Shown here: positions 9,187 through 16,789 of the stretch, piece after piece
How positions within the stretch are numbered: position 1 is the first letter of the stretch
Layout: every line of letters starts with the position of its first letter
NCBI GenBank assembly: GCA_934464585.1
Contig: CAKSJY010000012.1
Coordinates: forward strand, 1-40,146
DNA: 40,146 nt
Direction: 5' to 3'
Source: an uncultured Eubacteriales bacterium
Lineage (GTDB): Bacteria > Bacillota > Clostridia > Oscillospirales > Acutalibacteraceae
Notes under the pieces: model-generated
Database searches by the model: none
Told to the model about the DNA's origin: nothing
The model's input: only the letters and a program-made list of their open reading frames with translations
Translations under genes and position numbers: made by a program

Positions 9187-9336
9187 GTGAGAGTTAAAAT
9201 TACACTAGCCTGCACAGAGTGCAAACAGCGCAATTACAACACAATGAAAAACAAGAAGAATGATCCTGACAGGCTTGAAATGAACAAGTACTGCAGATTT
9301 TGCAAAAAACACACTCTGCATAAAGAAACCAAGTAA
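9187..9336 (+). CDS. rpmG: 50S ribosomal protein L33
   Basis: The 49-residue protein begins VRVKITLACTECKQRNY and ends CRFCKKHTLHKETK. It keeps both CxxC pairs, so this is the zinc-binding form of L33. The start is GTG, chosen because GGGAGGT (9174-9180) ends six bases upstream. It is the first gene of the classic rpmG-secE-nusG-rplK-rplA cluster and is followed 21 bp later by secE. The length is normal for the family. Confidence 0.95.
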   Translation: MRVKITLACTECKQRNYNTMKNKKNDPDRLEMNKYCRFCKKHTLHKETK

Positions 9337-9357
9337 TTATACAGGGGGACAGAGTTA

Positions 9358-9573
9358 ATGGCTGTGAAAAAACCTAAGTTTTTCAATAAAGTTGGTAAGT
9401 TCTTCCGAGATTGTAAAAATGAGATTAAAAAGGTAGTATGGCCAACTAAAAACACAGTTGTAAAAAATACACTTGTTGTTTTGGCTGTAATTATCGTAGT
9501 AGGTCTTTTTGTTTTTGGTCTTGACACCGGGTTGTTGAATCTGCTTGGACTATTCATGAATGTATCTAAGTAA
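9358..9573 (+). CDS. secE: Preprotein translocase subunit SecE
   Basis: The 71-residue protein is the short, single-span SecE of Gram-positive bacteria, which clamps the SecY channel. The N-terminal amphipathic part contains FFRDCKNEIKKVVWPTK, the conserved SecE motif. One transmembrane helix covers about residues 38-62. AGGGGGAC precedes the ATG. It lies between rpmG and nusG, the expected order, and would work with the SecA encoded at 3766. Confidence 0.95.
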   Translation: MAVKKPKFFNKVGKFFRDCKNEIKKVVWPTKNTVVKNTLVVLAVIIVVGLFVFGLDTGLLNLLGLFMNVSK

Positions 9574-9598
9574 AGAAAAACAATCGGGGGAAAAGAGA

Positions 9599-10120
9599 AT
9601 GTCTGAAGAAGCAAAATGGTATGTTGTTCATACCTACTCAGGGTATGAAAACAAGGTTGCATCGAACTTGGAAAAAACGGTTGAAAATCGTCAGCTTCAA
9701 GATTTGATTCAAGAGATTCGCGTACCGACTGAGAAGGTTATCGAAATTAAAGATAACAAGAAACGCGAAGTGGAACGAAAGATATTTCCGGGATACGTCA
9801 TCGTAAAGATGATACTTAACGATGATTCATGGTATGTAGTAAGAAATATTCGAGGTTGTACAGGATTTGTTGGACCTTCTTCTAAGCCAATTCCGCTGAC
9901 GGACGAAGAAGTGGCTAGATTAGGGGTTGAAACAAAGACTATCGAAGTTTCATACGACGTAGGTGATTCTGTGAAGATCATAGATGGTCCACTTGAGGGA
10001 TTTATCGGTGTAGTTGAAGAAATTGAAACCGATAAAAACTGTGTTAGAGTTACTGTTTCGATGTTTGGTCGCGAAACACCGGTCGAATTGGAATTAGACC
10101 AAGTCGAGTCGGTTAATTAA
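9599..10120 (+). CDS. nusG: Transcription termination/antitermination factor NusG
   Basis: The 173-residue protein has an N-terminal NGN domain (AKWYVVHTYSGYENKVASNLEK; later PGYVIVKM and GFVG) and a C-terminal KOW domain (VGDSVKIIDGPLEGFIGVV). NusG binds RNA polymerase and modulates pausing, termination and transcription-translation coupling. I use the ATG at 9599, which follows GGGGGAAAAG; an upstream in-frame ATG at 9560 lies inside secE and lacks a suitable ribosome binding site. It sits 25 bp after secE. Confidence 0.96.
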   Translation: MSEEAKWYVVHTYSGYENKVASNLEKTVENRQLQDLIQEIRVPTEKVIEIKDNKKREVERKIFPGYVIVKMILNDDSWYVVRNIRGCTGFVGPSSKPIPLTDEEVARLGVETKTIEVSYDVGDSVKIIDGPLEGFIGVVEEIETDKNCVRVTVSMFGRETPVELELDQVESVN

Positions 10121-10134
10121 TTTATTTATTTAAT

Positions 10135-10212
10135 GCAAGATATAGTCTTGCAAAAAGGGGAAATTCCCCTTGTGGGAGGAATAACATATAGTGTTGTTCC
10201 GCAGTTTACCAC
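10135..10212 (+). promoter_or_regulatory. rplK leader, putative L1-binding mRNA element
   Basis: Three structures stand in the nusG-rplK gap: hairpin GCAAGA/TCTTGC (10135-10151), hairpin AAGGGGA/TCCCCTT (10155-10171), and an element opening GTGGGAGGAA (10172) and closing TTTACCAC (10212). In the last, GTGG pairs with CCAC and GGAATAACA pairs with TGTTGTTCC, with an asymmetric internal loop. L1 is known to repress the rplK-rplA operon by binding such a leader; assignment here is by position and shape only. Confidence 0.55.
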
Positions 10213-10233
10213 GAATTTTGGAGGTGCAAAAAA

Positions 10234-10659
10234 ATGGCTCAAAAGGTTACTGGCTTGATAAAGCTCCAGATACCTGCTGGCAAGGCTACACCGGCGCCAC
10301 CGGTTGGACCGGCTTTAGGTCAGCATGGTGTAAACATTATGGCGTTTACTAAAGAATTTAATGAACGCACAAAAAATGATGCAGGATTAATTATTCCTGT
10401 AGTAATTACGGTATATGCAGATCGTTCTTTTACTTTTGTAACAAAAACTCCACCTGCAGCTGTTTTAATTAAAAAGGCTTGCGGAATAGAAAGCGCTTCG
10501 GGTGTTCCGAATAAAACAAAAGTTGCAAAAATTACCCGTGAGCAGATCAAGAAAATTGCAGAACAAAAAATGCCTGATCTAAATGCCGCAAGCATTGAAA
10601 GTGCTATGAGCATGATTTCAGGAACAGCCCGCAGTATGGGTATCGAAGTAGTCGATTGA
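10234..10659 (+). CDS. rplK: 50S ribosomal protein L11
   Basis: The 141-residue protein has the standard L11 start (KVTGLIKLQIPAGKATPAPPVGPALGQHGVN) and the C-terminal rRNA-binding domain (KTPPAAVLIKKACG; GTARSMGIEV). L11 sits at the GTPase-associated centre of the large subunit. TTGGAGGTG precedes the ATG. It is followed after 58 bp by rplA, with a second leader-like element between them. Length and sequence are ordinary. Confidence 0.97.
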   Translation: MAQKVTGLIKLQIPAGKATPAPPVGPALGQHGVNIMAFTKEFNERTKNDAGLIIPVVITVYADRSFTFVTKTPPAAVLIKKACGIESASGVPNKTKVAKITREQIKKIAEQKMPDLNAASIESAMSMISGTARSMGIEVVD

Positions 10660-10669
10660 TCAGACCCGG

Positions 10670-10698
10670 GTGGGAGGAAGTAAATCCGATTTTACCAC
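10670..10698 (+). promoter_or_regulatory. Second putative L1-binding element, before rplA
   Basis: GTGGGAGGAA (10670-10679) and TTTACCAC (10691-10698) repeat both ends of the rplK leader element. GTGG pairs with CCAC, enclosing an internal loop and a short GTAAAT/ATTTTA helix. It ends 20 nt before the rplA start codon. Confidence 0.5.
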
Positions 10699-10717
10699 TC
10701 AATAGGGAGGAAAACCA

Positions 10718-11416
10718 ATGAAACACGGTAAAAAATATGTCGATAGTTTAAAACTTATCGATAAGACAAAATTGTATGATATTAATGACGCAATAGAAAC
10801 TTGCGTTAAAACAGCTAATGCTAAATTCGACGAAACAGTTGAAGTTCATGTAAAGTTAGGTGTAGACTCTCGTCACGCTGACCAACAAGTCAGGGGAGCT
10901 GTTGTATTACCTAATGGTACAGGTAAAAAAGTAAGAGTATTAGCAATCTGTAAAGGCGAGAATGTAGAACGTGCTAAAGAAGCAGGTGCTGAATTCGTTG
11001 GAGCAGAGGAATTCACAACCAAAATTCAAAATGAAGGTTGGATGGATTTCGACGTTTTAATTACAACTCCAGATATGATGGGCGTTGTAGGACGTTTGGG
11101 TAAAGTATTAGGACCTAGAGGCTTAATGCCTAACCCAAAAGCAGGTACAGTTACACCTGATATTGCAAAAGCAATTAAAGAAGCTAAAGCTGGTAAAATT
11201 GAATATCGTTTAGACAAAACTAACATTATTCACTGCCCAATCGGTAAAGTATCTTTTGGTGGCGAGAAGTTAAGCGAAAACTTTAACACTCTACTTAGTG
11301 CTATTGTTAAAGCTCAACCTGCTGCAACTAAAGGACAATATATTAGATCTTGCGTTGTAACTTCAACAATGGGACCTAGTGTAAAGATAAATCCTGCTAA
11401 AGTTAGTGCTCAGTAA
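10718..11416 (+). CDS. rplA: 50S ribosomal protein L1
   Basis: The 232-residue protein has the L1 landmarks VEVHVKLGVDSRHADQQVRG near the N-terminus, the central GRLGKVLGPRGLMPNPKAGTV and the C-terminal KGQYIRSCVVTSTMGPSVKI. L1 builds the mobile L1 stalk at the ribosomal E site and in many bacteria represses its own operon. AGGGAGG (10704-10710) sets the ATG. The gene closes the rpmG-rplA operon; rplJL downstream have a new promoter. Confidence 0.97.
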   Translation: MKHGKKYVDSLKLIDKTKLYDINDAIETCVKTANAKFDETVEVHVKLGVDSRHADQQVRGAVVLPNGTGKKVRVLAICKGENVERAKEAGAEFVGAEEFTTKIQNEGWMDFDVLITTPDMMGVVGRLGKVLGPRGLMPNPKAGTVTPDIAKAIKEAKAGKIEYRLDKTNIIHCPIGKVSFGGEKLSENFNTLLSAIVKAQPAATKGQYIRSCVVTSTMGPSVKINPAKVSAQ

Positions 11417-11424
11417 TTGGTTGC

Positions 11425-11453
11425 TTGACAATCAATTGACTTTGTGTTAATAT
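11425..11453 (+). promoter_or_regulatory. Promoter of rplJ-rplL
   Basis: TTGACA (11425-11430), 17-bp spacer, TAATAT (11448-11453). It lies just after rplA and directly before the L10 leader. Confidence 0.7.
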
Positions 11454-11459
11454 AATCTA

Positions 11460-11585
11460 GCTGTTATTTCCAAAGACAGTAGGTGCATAAGCGCATAAAT
11501 GGGGGAACTCATGCCTACCGAGGATAGACATATTTTACTTATGTATATTTATGCCTTTCCTGCGGTAATCAGGAAAGGCTTTTTT
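11460..11585 (+). ncRNA. Ribosomal protein L10 leader with attenuator terminator
   Basis: The leader contains CCAAAGACAGTAGGTGC near 11470-11486 and ATGCCTACCGAGG near 11512-11524, the paired hallmark segments of the Firmicutes L10 leader. It ends in an intrinsic terminator: GCCTTTCCTG (11553-11562) pairs with CAGGAAAGGC (11570-11579), followed by six T residues. In this family the L10-L7/L12 complex binds the leader and reduces rplJL expression. Confidence 0.9.
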
Positions 11586-11627
11586 ATTGGCTTATGCAAA
11601 TAATTTCATTCTATGGAGGTGATATTT

Positions 11628-12158
11628 TTGCCAAGCGAGAAAATTTTAGAACAAAAAAAGGCTGTCGTAGAATCTTTAGCTGAAAAGCTAAGTGCTTCTT
11701 GTGCTGGTGTTGTAGTTGACTATAGAGGAATTACTGTTTCTGACGATACTAAACTTCGTAAAGAACTTAGAGAAGCTGGTGTTGATTACTTTGTAGTAAA
11801 AAACACATTGCTTTCAAGAGCTGCAAAGAAGGCCGGAATAGATGGTTTAGAACCTGTATTAGAAGGAACTACTGCTATAGCTCTTAGCAATGAAGATTAT
11901 ATTGCTCCGGCAAGGATTTTATGCAAATTTTCTGATGACAACAAATCTTTTAAAGTTAAGTCTGGATTTGTAGATGGTAAAATTATGCCGGTCAGCGAAA
12001 TTCAAGAACTATCAAAACTTCCTTCAAGGGAGATCCTTGTTGCAAAGGTACTTGGTGGCTTGAATGCACCTATTTCCGGATTTGCTACTGTACTTAATGG
12101 TACACTTAAGGGCTTAGTAGTTGCTCTTAATGCTATTGCAGAAAAACAAGGTGCGTAA
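11628..12158 (+). CDS. rplJ: 50S ribosomal protein L10
   Basis: The 176-residue protein is the stalk base that carries L7/L12 dimers. The N-terminal part contains the conserved GVVVDYRGITVSDDTKLRKELREAGVDYFVVKNTLLSRA region, and the C-terminal helix binds L7/L12. I choose the TTG at 11628, giving MPSEKILEQKK, because TGGAGGTG (11614-11621) is six bases upstream. The ATG at 11613 overlaps that ribosome binding site and is unlikely to be used. Control is by the L10 leader. Confidence 0.94.
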   Translation: MPSEKILEQKKAVVESLAEKLSASCAGVVVDYRGITVSDDTKLRKELREAGVDYFVVKNTLLSRAAKKAGIDGLEPVLEGTTAIALSNEDYIAPARILCKFSDDNKSFKVKSGFVDGKIMPVSEIQELSKLPSREILVAKVLGGLNAPISGFATVLNGTLKGLVVALNAIAEKQGA

Positions 12159-12208
12159 TTTAAAATTAAAAAAATTTTGTATTTATTATTATTTGGAGGT
12201 ATTTTATA

Positions 12209-12577
12209 ATGTCTGAAAAAGTTGTAAAGTTAATTGAAGATGTAAAATCTCTTACAGTATTAGAATTAAGCGAGCTAGTAAAGTCTCTAGAAGAAGAATT
12301 TGGTGTTTCTGCTGCTGCTCCTGTAGCTGTTGCTGCTGCTCCTGTAGCTGCTGCTGCTGAAGAAAAGACAGAATTTGATGTAGTTCTTAAGGCTGCAGGT
12401 TCTAACAAAATTGCTACTATCAAGGCTGTTCGTGAAATCACAGGTCTTGGACTAAAAGAAGCAAAAGAATTAGTTGACGGTGCTCCTAAGACCCTTAAAG
12501 AAGCAGTATCTAAGGAAGACGCTGAATCAATGAAAGCAAAATTAACAGAAGCTGGCGCTGAAGTAGAAGTTAAGTAA
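12209..12577 (+). CDS. rplL: 50S ribosomal protein L7/L12
   Basis: The 122-residue protein has the N-terminal dimerisation and L10-binding helix pair (KVVKLIEDVKSLTVLELSELVKSLEEEFGV), an Ala/Val/Pro hinge (residues ~35-52) and the C-terminal factor-binding domain (FDVVLKAAGSNKIATIKAVREITGLGLKEAKELVDGAP). It recruits translational GTPases. TTGGAGGT precedes the ATG. It follows rplJ by 50 bp and ends in a strong terminator. Confidence 0.97.
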   Translation: MSEKVVKLIEDVKSLTVLELSELVKSLEEEFGVSAAAPVAVAAAPVAAAAEEKTEFDVVLKAAGSNKIATIKAVREITGLGLKEAKELVDGAPKTLKEAVSKEDAESMKAKLTEAGAEVEVK

Positions 12578-12634
12578 TTTAATTACAAACTATTTTGTTT
12601 AAAAAGTTTAGGTAGTGGAAAGTTGTTTAAAGAG

Positions 12635-12667
12635 GCCGAGATGTGTGAATATACATCTCGGCTTTAT
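12635..12667 (+). terminator. Terminator of rplJ-rplL
   Basis: GCCGAGATGT (12635-12644) and ACATCTCGGC (12653-12662) form a perfect 10-bp stem followed by TTTATCT. It may also serve the convergent gene ending at 12685. Confidence 0.85.
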
Positions 12668-12684
12668 CTATATAAATATTAAAT

Positions 12685-12891
12685 TTAAAGATCGTCGGCG
12701 TCTTGTATAGGTTTTTCATTATCATTAGTCATTCCTGTATAACTGCCGGATACATCTGAAGCTATTTTTCCTGTACCCTCATTTCGCACAGTAGTAGCTA
12801 AATCATATATATCTATGTTAGATTTAATTGCATTTTGGTCTTCTTTTATAGTGTTTGATGATTTTTTATTAAAAAAATTTTTGATTTGCAT
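12685..12891 (-). CDS. Small conserved protein with GSYTG and QDADDL motifs
   Basis: The 68-residue soluble protein has a basic N-terminus (MQIKNFFNKKSS), a middle segment DIYDLATTVRNEGTGKIASDVSGSYTGM and an acidic end PIQDADDL. I recall similar small Clostridia proteins ending in GSYTG...QDADDL but no assigned role. The ATG at 12891 is preceded by GAAAGGAG at the correct distance; the longer open frame has no better start. It lies 71 bp downstream of the citrate synthase start-to-stop unit's opposite end, that is, between rplL and the citrate synthase stop, and may be read on its own promoter. Function is unknown. Confidence 0.65.
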   Translation of the reverse strand: MQIKNFFNKKSSNTIKEDQNAIKSNIDIYDLATTVRNEGTGKIASDVSGSYTGMTNDNEKPIQDADDL

Positions 12892-12962
12892 AACTAATCT
12901 CCTTTCTTGTTTATAGTGATTAGTATATGCAAGGCAAAAATAAATAAACTGCAAAATATTAG

Positions 12963-14330
12963 TTATTGTCTAGATTCAAGTTTTTGATAAGGTCTATGCT
13001 TAGCGATACTTTTATATGCAGGACGGATAATTTTACCGGCATTTATAAGTTCTTCTAGTCTATGTGCACTCCATCCTGAAATACGCGATATAGCAAAAAT
13101 TGGAGTATATAGTTCTTTAGGAAGGTCTAACATATTATAGACAAAGCCACTATAAAAATCGACATTTGCGCTAACACCTTTATATATCTGTCTTTCCTTA
13201 GCAATTATTTTTGGGGATAAACGTTCTATTAAAGAATAAAGTTTAAATTCTTCTGTTTTACCTTTTTCTTCTGACAGCTTTTCAACAAATTTCTTTAAGG
13301 TTTTAGCTCTTGGATCGGAAATAGAATATACGGCGTGTCCCATACCATATATTAAACCGGATTTATCAAAGGCCTTTTTGTTTAGTATATCAGTAAGGTA
13401 GGAGGCAACTTCCTCCTCGTCTTCCCAGTCTTTAATATTATTTTTTATATCTTCAAACATTTGGATGACCTTTATATTGGCTCCACCATGTTTTGGCCCT
13501 TTAAGTGATCCTAATGACGCAGCAATAGCGGAATAGGTATCCGTTCCGGAAGATGATACAACATGGGTTGTAAAAGTAGAGTTATTACCTCCACCGTGTT
13601 CAGCGTGAAGTACTAATGCAATATCTAGTATTTTAGCTTCAAGTTCAGTATACTTACTATCAGGACGAAGAATATGAAGGATATTTTCGGCTGTAGAAAG
13701 TTCCTCCTTAGGTGGATGAATAAAAAAGCTGGCACCTTTATAATAATGTTCGTAAGTTTGATATCCATAAACTGAAAGCATAGGGAATAGAGCTATTAGT
13801 TGCAAACATTGACGTAAAACATTTGCAATAGAAACATCATCGGCCTTTTCGTCATAAGAATACAATGTTAAAACGCTTCTTGCCAAGGTATTCATCATAT
13901 CATGGCTAGGAGCTTTCATTATAATATCACGCACAAAACTGGTCGGGAGAGAACGGTATCCGGCCAAAACTTTATTAAATTCTATAAGTTCATCCTTAGA
14001 TGGTAATTTTCCGAAGAGGAGTAGGTAAGTAGTTTCTTCGAATCCAAATCTATCTTCTTCAATAAAGCCTTTTACTATTTCTTCAACATCATATCCACGA
14101 TAAAATAGTTTACCTTCACATGGAACCATTTCGCTATCTTCAATAATATATGATTTTACTTCAGCAATTTCTGTTAGTCCTGTTAAGACTCCTTTTCCGT
14201 TTATGTCTCGAAGTCCGCGTTTGACCTCATATTTATTGTAAAGTCCAGGATCTATTGTACTATTTTTATAGCATAAATTTGTAAATTTTAAAATTTCAGG
14301 TGTTATTCTTGAGAATTTATTTTCTGACAT
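12963..14330 (-). CDS. Citrate synthase (citrate/2-methylcitrate synthase family)
   Basis: The 455-residue enzyme condenses acetyl-CoA with oxaloacetate. Active-site landmarks are present: HAEHGGGNNSTFTTHVVSS, the GPKHGGAN loop, GMGHAVY and the catalytic Asp in ANVDFYSGFVY. RISGWSAHRLEE near the end gives the CoA/citrate arginine region. An N-terminal extension of ~50 residues before GLTEI is typical of the longer Clostridia forms. AAGGAG precedes the ATG. No aconitase or isocitrate dehydrogenase lies nearby, so it probably feeds glutamate synthesis through a partial cycle. A 2-methylcitrate synthase role cannot be excluded; no prp genes are seen. Confidence 0.92.
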   Translation of the reverse strand: MSENKFSRITPEILKFTNLCYKNSTIDPGLYNKYEVKRGLRDINGKGVLTGLTEIAEVKSYIIEDSEMVPCEGKLFYRGYDVEEIVKGFIEEDRFGFEETTYLLLFGKLPSKDELIEFNKVLAGYRSLPTSFVRDIIMKAPSHDMMNTLARSVLTLYSYDEKADDVSIANVLRQCLQLIALFPMLSVYGYQTYEHYYKGASFFIHPPKEELSTAENILHILRPDSKYTELEAKILDIALVLHAEHGGGNNSTFTTHVVSSSGTDTYSAIAASLGSLKGPKHGGANIKVIQMFEDIKNNIKDWEDEEEVASYLTDILNKKAFDKSGLIYGMGHAVYSISDPRAKTLKKFVEKLSEEKGKTEEFKLYSLIERLSPKIIAKERQIYKGVSANVDFYSGFVYNMLDLPKELYTPIFAISRISGWSAHRLEELINAGKIIRPAYKSIAKHRPYQKLESRQ

Positions 14331-14437
14331 ATTTTAATCTCCTTAAAAAGCAAGTCGAAAGGAAAAATATATATTATAGTTAACATAAAGTTGCTTATTT
14401 ATTCTAAAGATAATATAAATATACTATGGGTGGGAAA

Positions 14438-15079
14438 TCAATCTGATATTCTTGCTGCATCATTGGTAGAATTGGTGCTTTCATCTACTTTACCATTGAC
14501 TATATCTTGTGAACTAAAGACATAGAATATAGTTTTAATAAATATTTTTGTATCTAACCATAGACTAATATTATCAGCATAATATTTATCAAAATTAATT
14601 TTTTGTTGGATACTTACTCTATCACGACCGTTTATTTGAGCAAATCCTGAAATTCCAGGTCTTACATTATCTACGCCACATTGAGCTCGTAGATCTATAA
14701 GTTCTTTTTCATTTAATATTACCGGTCGAGGACCTATAAAACTCATTTCACCTTTAAGGATATTTATTAATTGTGGAATTTCGTCTAAGCTTGTTGTGCG
14801 CAAAATTTTTCCAATTTTAGTGATATAGCGATCAGGGTCTGATATATCTCGTGTTGCTACATTAGCAGGAGCATCTTCCATCATTGTACGAAATTTATAC
14901 AGTTTAAAACTGTTACCCTTATAACCCATTCTATATTGTGTAAAAATAGCGCTTCCGCTAGAGGTACATTTAATGAGTAAAGAGATGATTATAAACATAG
15001 GAAATAAAATAACAAGGAGTAAAAGAGCAAGAGTGAAGTCTATAAATCTTTTAATATAACATTTGTAAATCTTTTTCAT
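14438..15079 (-). CDS. Undecaprenyl-phosphate sugar-1-phosphate transferase (bacterial sugar transferase family)
   Basis: The 213-residue protein is a short, monotopic phosphoglycosyl transferase. It starts with basic KKIYKCYIKR and one membrane helix (residues ~13-36), then QYRMGYKGNSFKLYKFRTM, the catalytic-region TTSLDEIPQLINILKGEMSFIGPRP and the C-terminal RPGISGFAQINGRD. Enzymes of this family start surface polysaccharide or glycoprotein glycans by moving sugar-1-phosphate to undecaprenyl phosphate. AAGGAAGGG precedes the ATG. No other glycan genes are near, so it is an isolated initiating transferase and its sugar cannot be named. Confidence 0.9.
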   Translation of the reverse strand: MKKIYKCYIKRFIDFTLALLLLVILFPMFIIISLLIKCTSSGSAIFTQYRMGYKGNSFKLYKFRTMMEDAPANVATRDISDPDRYITKIGKILRTTSLDEIPQLINILKGEMSFIGPRPVILNEKELIDLRAQCGVDNVRPGISGFAQINGRDRVSIQQKINFDKYYADNISLWLDTKIFIKTIFYVFSSQDIVNGKVDESTNSTNDAARISD

Positions 15080-15167
15080 CTTATATCCCTTCCTTATGCC
15101 AATTTGTATATTAGACTAAAACTTATATAATTAAACTAATGGTTTGGTTATATTGATTTTATATAAG

Positions 15168-15470
15168 TTAGTTGTGCTTATTTCCACACTTGCGACAATA
15201 CAAATTATTATCAATTACTGTATGACAAGTGTTTTCTTTACAATTTTTGCAATAAAAGATATCATCGGCATACCCTTTGTTGGAGGTAGTGGGATTAGAC
15301 ATTATACCAAGTAGAACCAATATAGAGCAACAAGCGGTAACGACTCCGGTGACTATATCTACATTAACATTGACTTTAAACAAAATTAAAATTACTATAA
15401 TTTCAGATACTAAGCTTAAAACAATTGAAGGGTTTTTAAGCCGTTTAAGAAATTCTTTTAGTTGAGCCAT
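15168..15470 (-). CDS. Phi-LC3-type holin-like membrane protein with C-terminal zinc ribbon
   Basis: The 100-residue protein has two hydrophobic segments (about residues 15-34 and 39-57) and the string LVLLGIMSNPTTSNKGYADD, which resembles the end of phi-LC3/XhlB-like phage holins. The last 30 residues add YCKNCKENTCHTV and YCRKCGNKHN, two CxxC pairs that should bind zinc. Phage holins normally end after the PTT...D segment. GGGAGG precedes the ATG. No endolysin, tail or other phage gene lies beside it, so it is either a domesticated holin or a small membrane protein with a holin-like fold. The family call is from motif recall only. Confidence 0.6.
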   Translation of the reverse strand: MAQLKEFLKRLKNPSIVLSLVSEIIVILILFKVNVNVDIVTGVVTACCSILVLLGIMSNPTTSNKGYADDIFYCKNCKENTCHTVIDNNLYCRKCGNKHN

Positions 15471-15570
15471 AGGTAAGTTGCCTCCCGTATATAAATATTA
15501 CATAACATAATATTCACGAGGCGAGATAAATGATATATTGGTATATTAGAATTAAAACTACAATATTAAA

Positions 15571-16116
15571 TTAATGATTAATGTTCTTAATATATGATAT
15601 TAAATTTTGAAGATCAGAGGGTTTGGGACTTATTTTTATTTTATGTATAGTATTTTTGTCTTTTAAAAGGTGGGTAAGTTCGTCTGTTTCCTGTTCTTCA
15701 GTATCAATATTCCCTACAGTATATATCAATATTTCTTTATTTTCTATATTAGAACATTTAATATATTTTATAAATTTAGGTGAAATATTTCCAACATAAA
15801 CAGGTGAACCAAATGCGATAAAATCATAATCATTAAGGTTATAATCTAACTCGTCGGATATGTAATTAGCAGTTATGCTATAGCCTAAATTTAAGAACGT
15901 GTCAATAACTGTATTAGTGACTTTCTCTGCGGTATTATGTAATGATGGTTGATATAATATTAGAACTTTTTTGTATCCAGTTCCCTTTTTTACTTCTTTA
16001 ACAGGATAATCTTTGCTAAGCGATTTAACTCCTCGTCTTAACCAAAGAAAAAATATTACTAAAGATGCCAGTATTAATATGATTATACATGATAATATTA
16101 TAAAAAATATTTGCAT
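15571..16116 (-). CDS. Membrane-anchored flavodoxin-like protein
   Basis: The 181-residue protein begins with a transmembrane helix (residues 3-26) followed by WLRRG, then a flavodoxin-like alpha/beta domain. KKVLILYQPSLHNTAEKV fits the FMN phosphate loop (usually T/SxTGNT, here PSLHNTA), and DYDFIAFGSPVYVGN fits the second flavin loop. It probably binds FMN at the inner membrane face. AAGGAGG precedes the ATG. It lies upstream on the same strand side of the cotJC end, near the flavin-reductase/rubredoxin gene, so a shared redox role is possible but not shown. Confidence 0.78.
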   Translation of the reverse strand: MQIFFIILSCIIILILASLVIFFLWLRRGVKSLSKDYPVKEVKKGTGYKKVLILYQPSLHNTAEKVTNTVIDTFLNLGYSITANYISDELDYNLNDYDFIAFGSPVYVGNISPKFIKYIKCSNIENKEILIYTVGNIDTEEQETDELTHLLKDKNTIHKIKISPKPSDLQNLISYIKNINH

Positions 16117-16222
16117 AAGGGCCTCCTTAATATATTTTTTATTTACTATATTGTATCAAAATAAGTGACTAAAATCAAATGATTTTCAATTAGAAATATT
16201 TCCAGTAAAGGTTTAATTAAGA

Positions 16223-16257
16223 TAAAAGCCGGGCTTGTTAATGTAAACAAACCCGGT
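16223..16257 (-). terminator. Terminator after the cotJC 3' part
   Basis: GCCGGGCTTGTT (16228-16239) pairs with AACAAACCCGGT (16246-16257), with one G-T pair, and is followed on the minus strand by TTTTATC. It lies 20 bp after the cotJC stop codon, where the reassembled cotJ operon would end. Confidence 0.85.
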
Positions 16258-16277
16258 CCAATATCGGAAATTATAAG

Positions 16278-16682
16278 TTATTTTTTATTATTACAGTCTT
16301 TATCGAAGCTCGGGTTAAACTCATAGAAGTTTTTACTATTTAATTTGTCAGTTAAAATACGTAGGCCTTCACCGAAACGTTGATAGTGTACAACCTCACG
16401 TGCTCTTAAAAATCTAATAGGATCCTTTACATCGTTGTCGTCACAAAATCGTAATATATTATCGTAAGTTGTACGAGCCTTTTGTTCGGCAGCTAAGTCC
16501 TCGTGAATATCTGTTATAGGGTCACCTTTTACAGCCATTGATGATGCTGTATATGGAACTCCGGCAGCAGCTTGCGGATATATACCTGTGGTATGGTCAA
16601 CAAAGTAATCTTCAAATCCAGCTTTTTTTATTTCATCAATTGAAAGATCTTTTGTCAATTGGTATACAATAGCACCGATCAT
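16278..16682 (-). CDS. cotJC: CotJC, C-terminal part of a split gene (residues 65-204 of the joined protein)
   Basis: From its first ATG this part encodes 134 residues; coding sense continues six codons upstream (ELAHLE) to the junction at 16701. It contains the manganese-catalase-like ligand motifs DIHEDLAAEQKAR and REVVHYQRFGEG and the conserved GIYPQAAAGVPYTASS. No ribosome binding site precedes the ATG at 16682, and the frame closes at a TAA (16740-16742) inside the element, so it should not be translated usefully as it stands. The missing N-terminal part lies at 21930-22133. Joining the two at the shared 11 bp gives a full 204-residue CotJC. A terminator follows. The intact sequence on both sides argues against simple decay. 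Confidence 0.93.
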   Translation of the reverse strand: MIGAIVYQLTKDLSIDEIKKAGFEDYFVDHTTGIYPQAAAGVPYTASSMAVKGDPITDIHEDLAAEQKARTTYDNILRFCDDNDVKDPIRFLRAREVVHYQRFGEGLRILTDKLNSKNFYEFNPSFDKDCNNKK

Positions 16683-16699
16683 TTCTAAGTGTGCCAGTT

Positions 16700-16729
16700 C
16701 CTCTGTACCTACAGAGGATACAAAATGAC
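16700..16729 (-). other. Left attachment site (att hybrid) of the cotJC element
   Basis: The 11 bp CTCTGTACCTA (16701-16711) is identical to 21942-21952. It sits in an 18-bp perfect inverted repeat, CCTCTGTA-CC-TACAGAGG (16700-16717), centred on CC at 16708-16709. Left of the centre is cotJC coding DNA; to the right is the element arm (16710-16729). This is the layout of a serine-recombinase site with a non-palindromic dinucleotide at the crossover. Confidence 0.8.
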
Positions 16730-16789
16730 TAATTTGAAATTAATTTATATAGAAGTAAAAAATGTATTTTTAATAGTAAGCTTTCTAAA

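Noticed and set aside
9234..9662. 142-residue minus-strand ORF across rpmG-secE-nusG
   Set aside because: It is antisense to three well-recognised genes and has no ribosome binding site.
15168..15470. Prophage remnant based on the holin-like protein
   Set aside because: No lysin, portal, tail, terminase or integrase lies near; neighbours are metabolic genes, so one holin-like protein is not enough.
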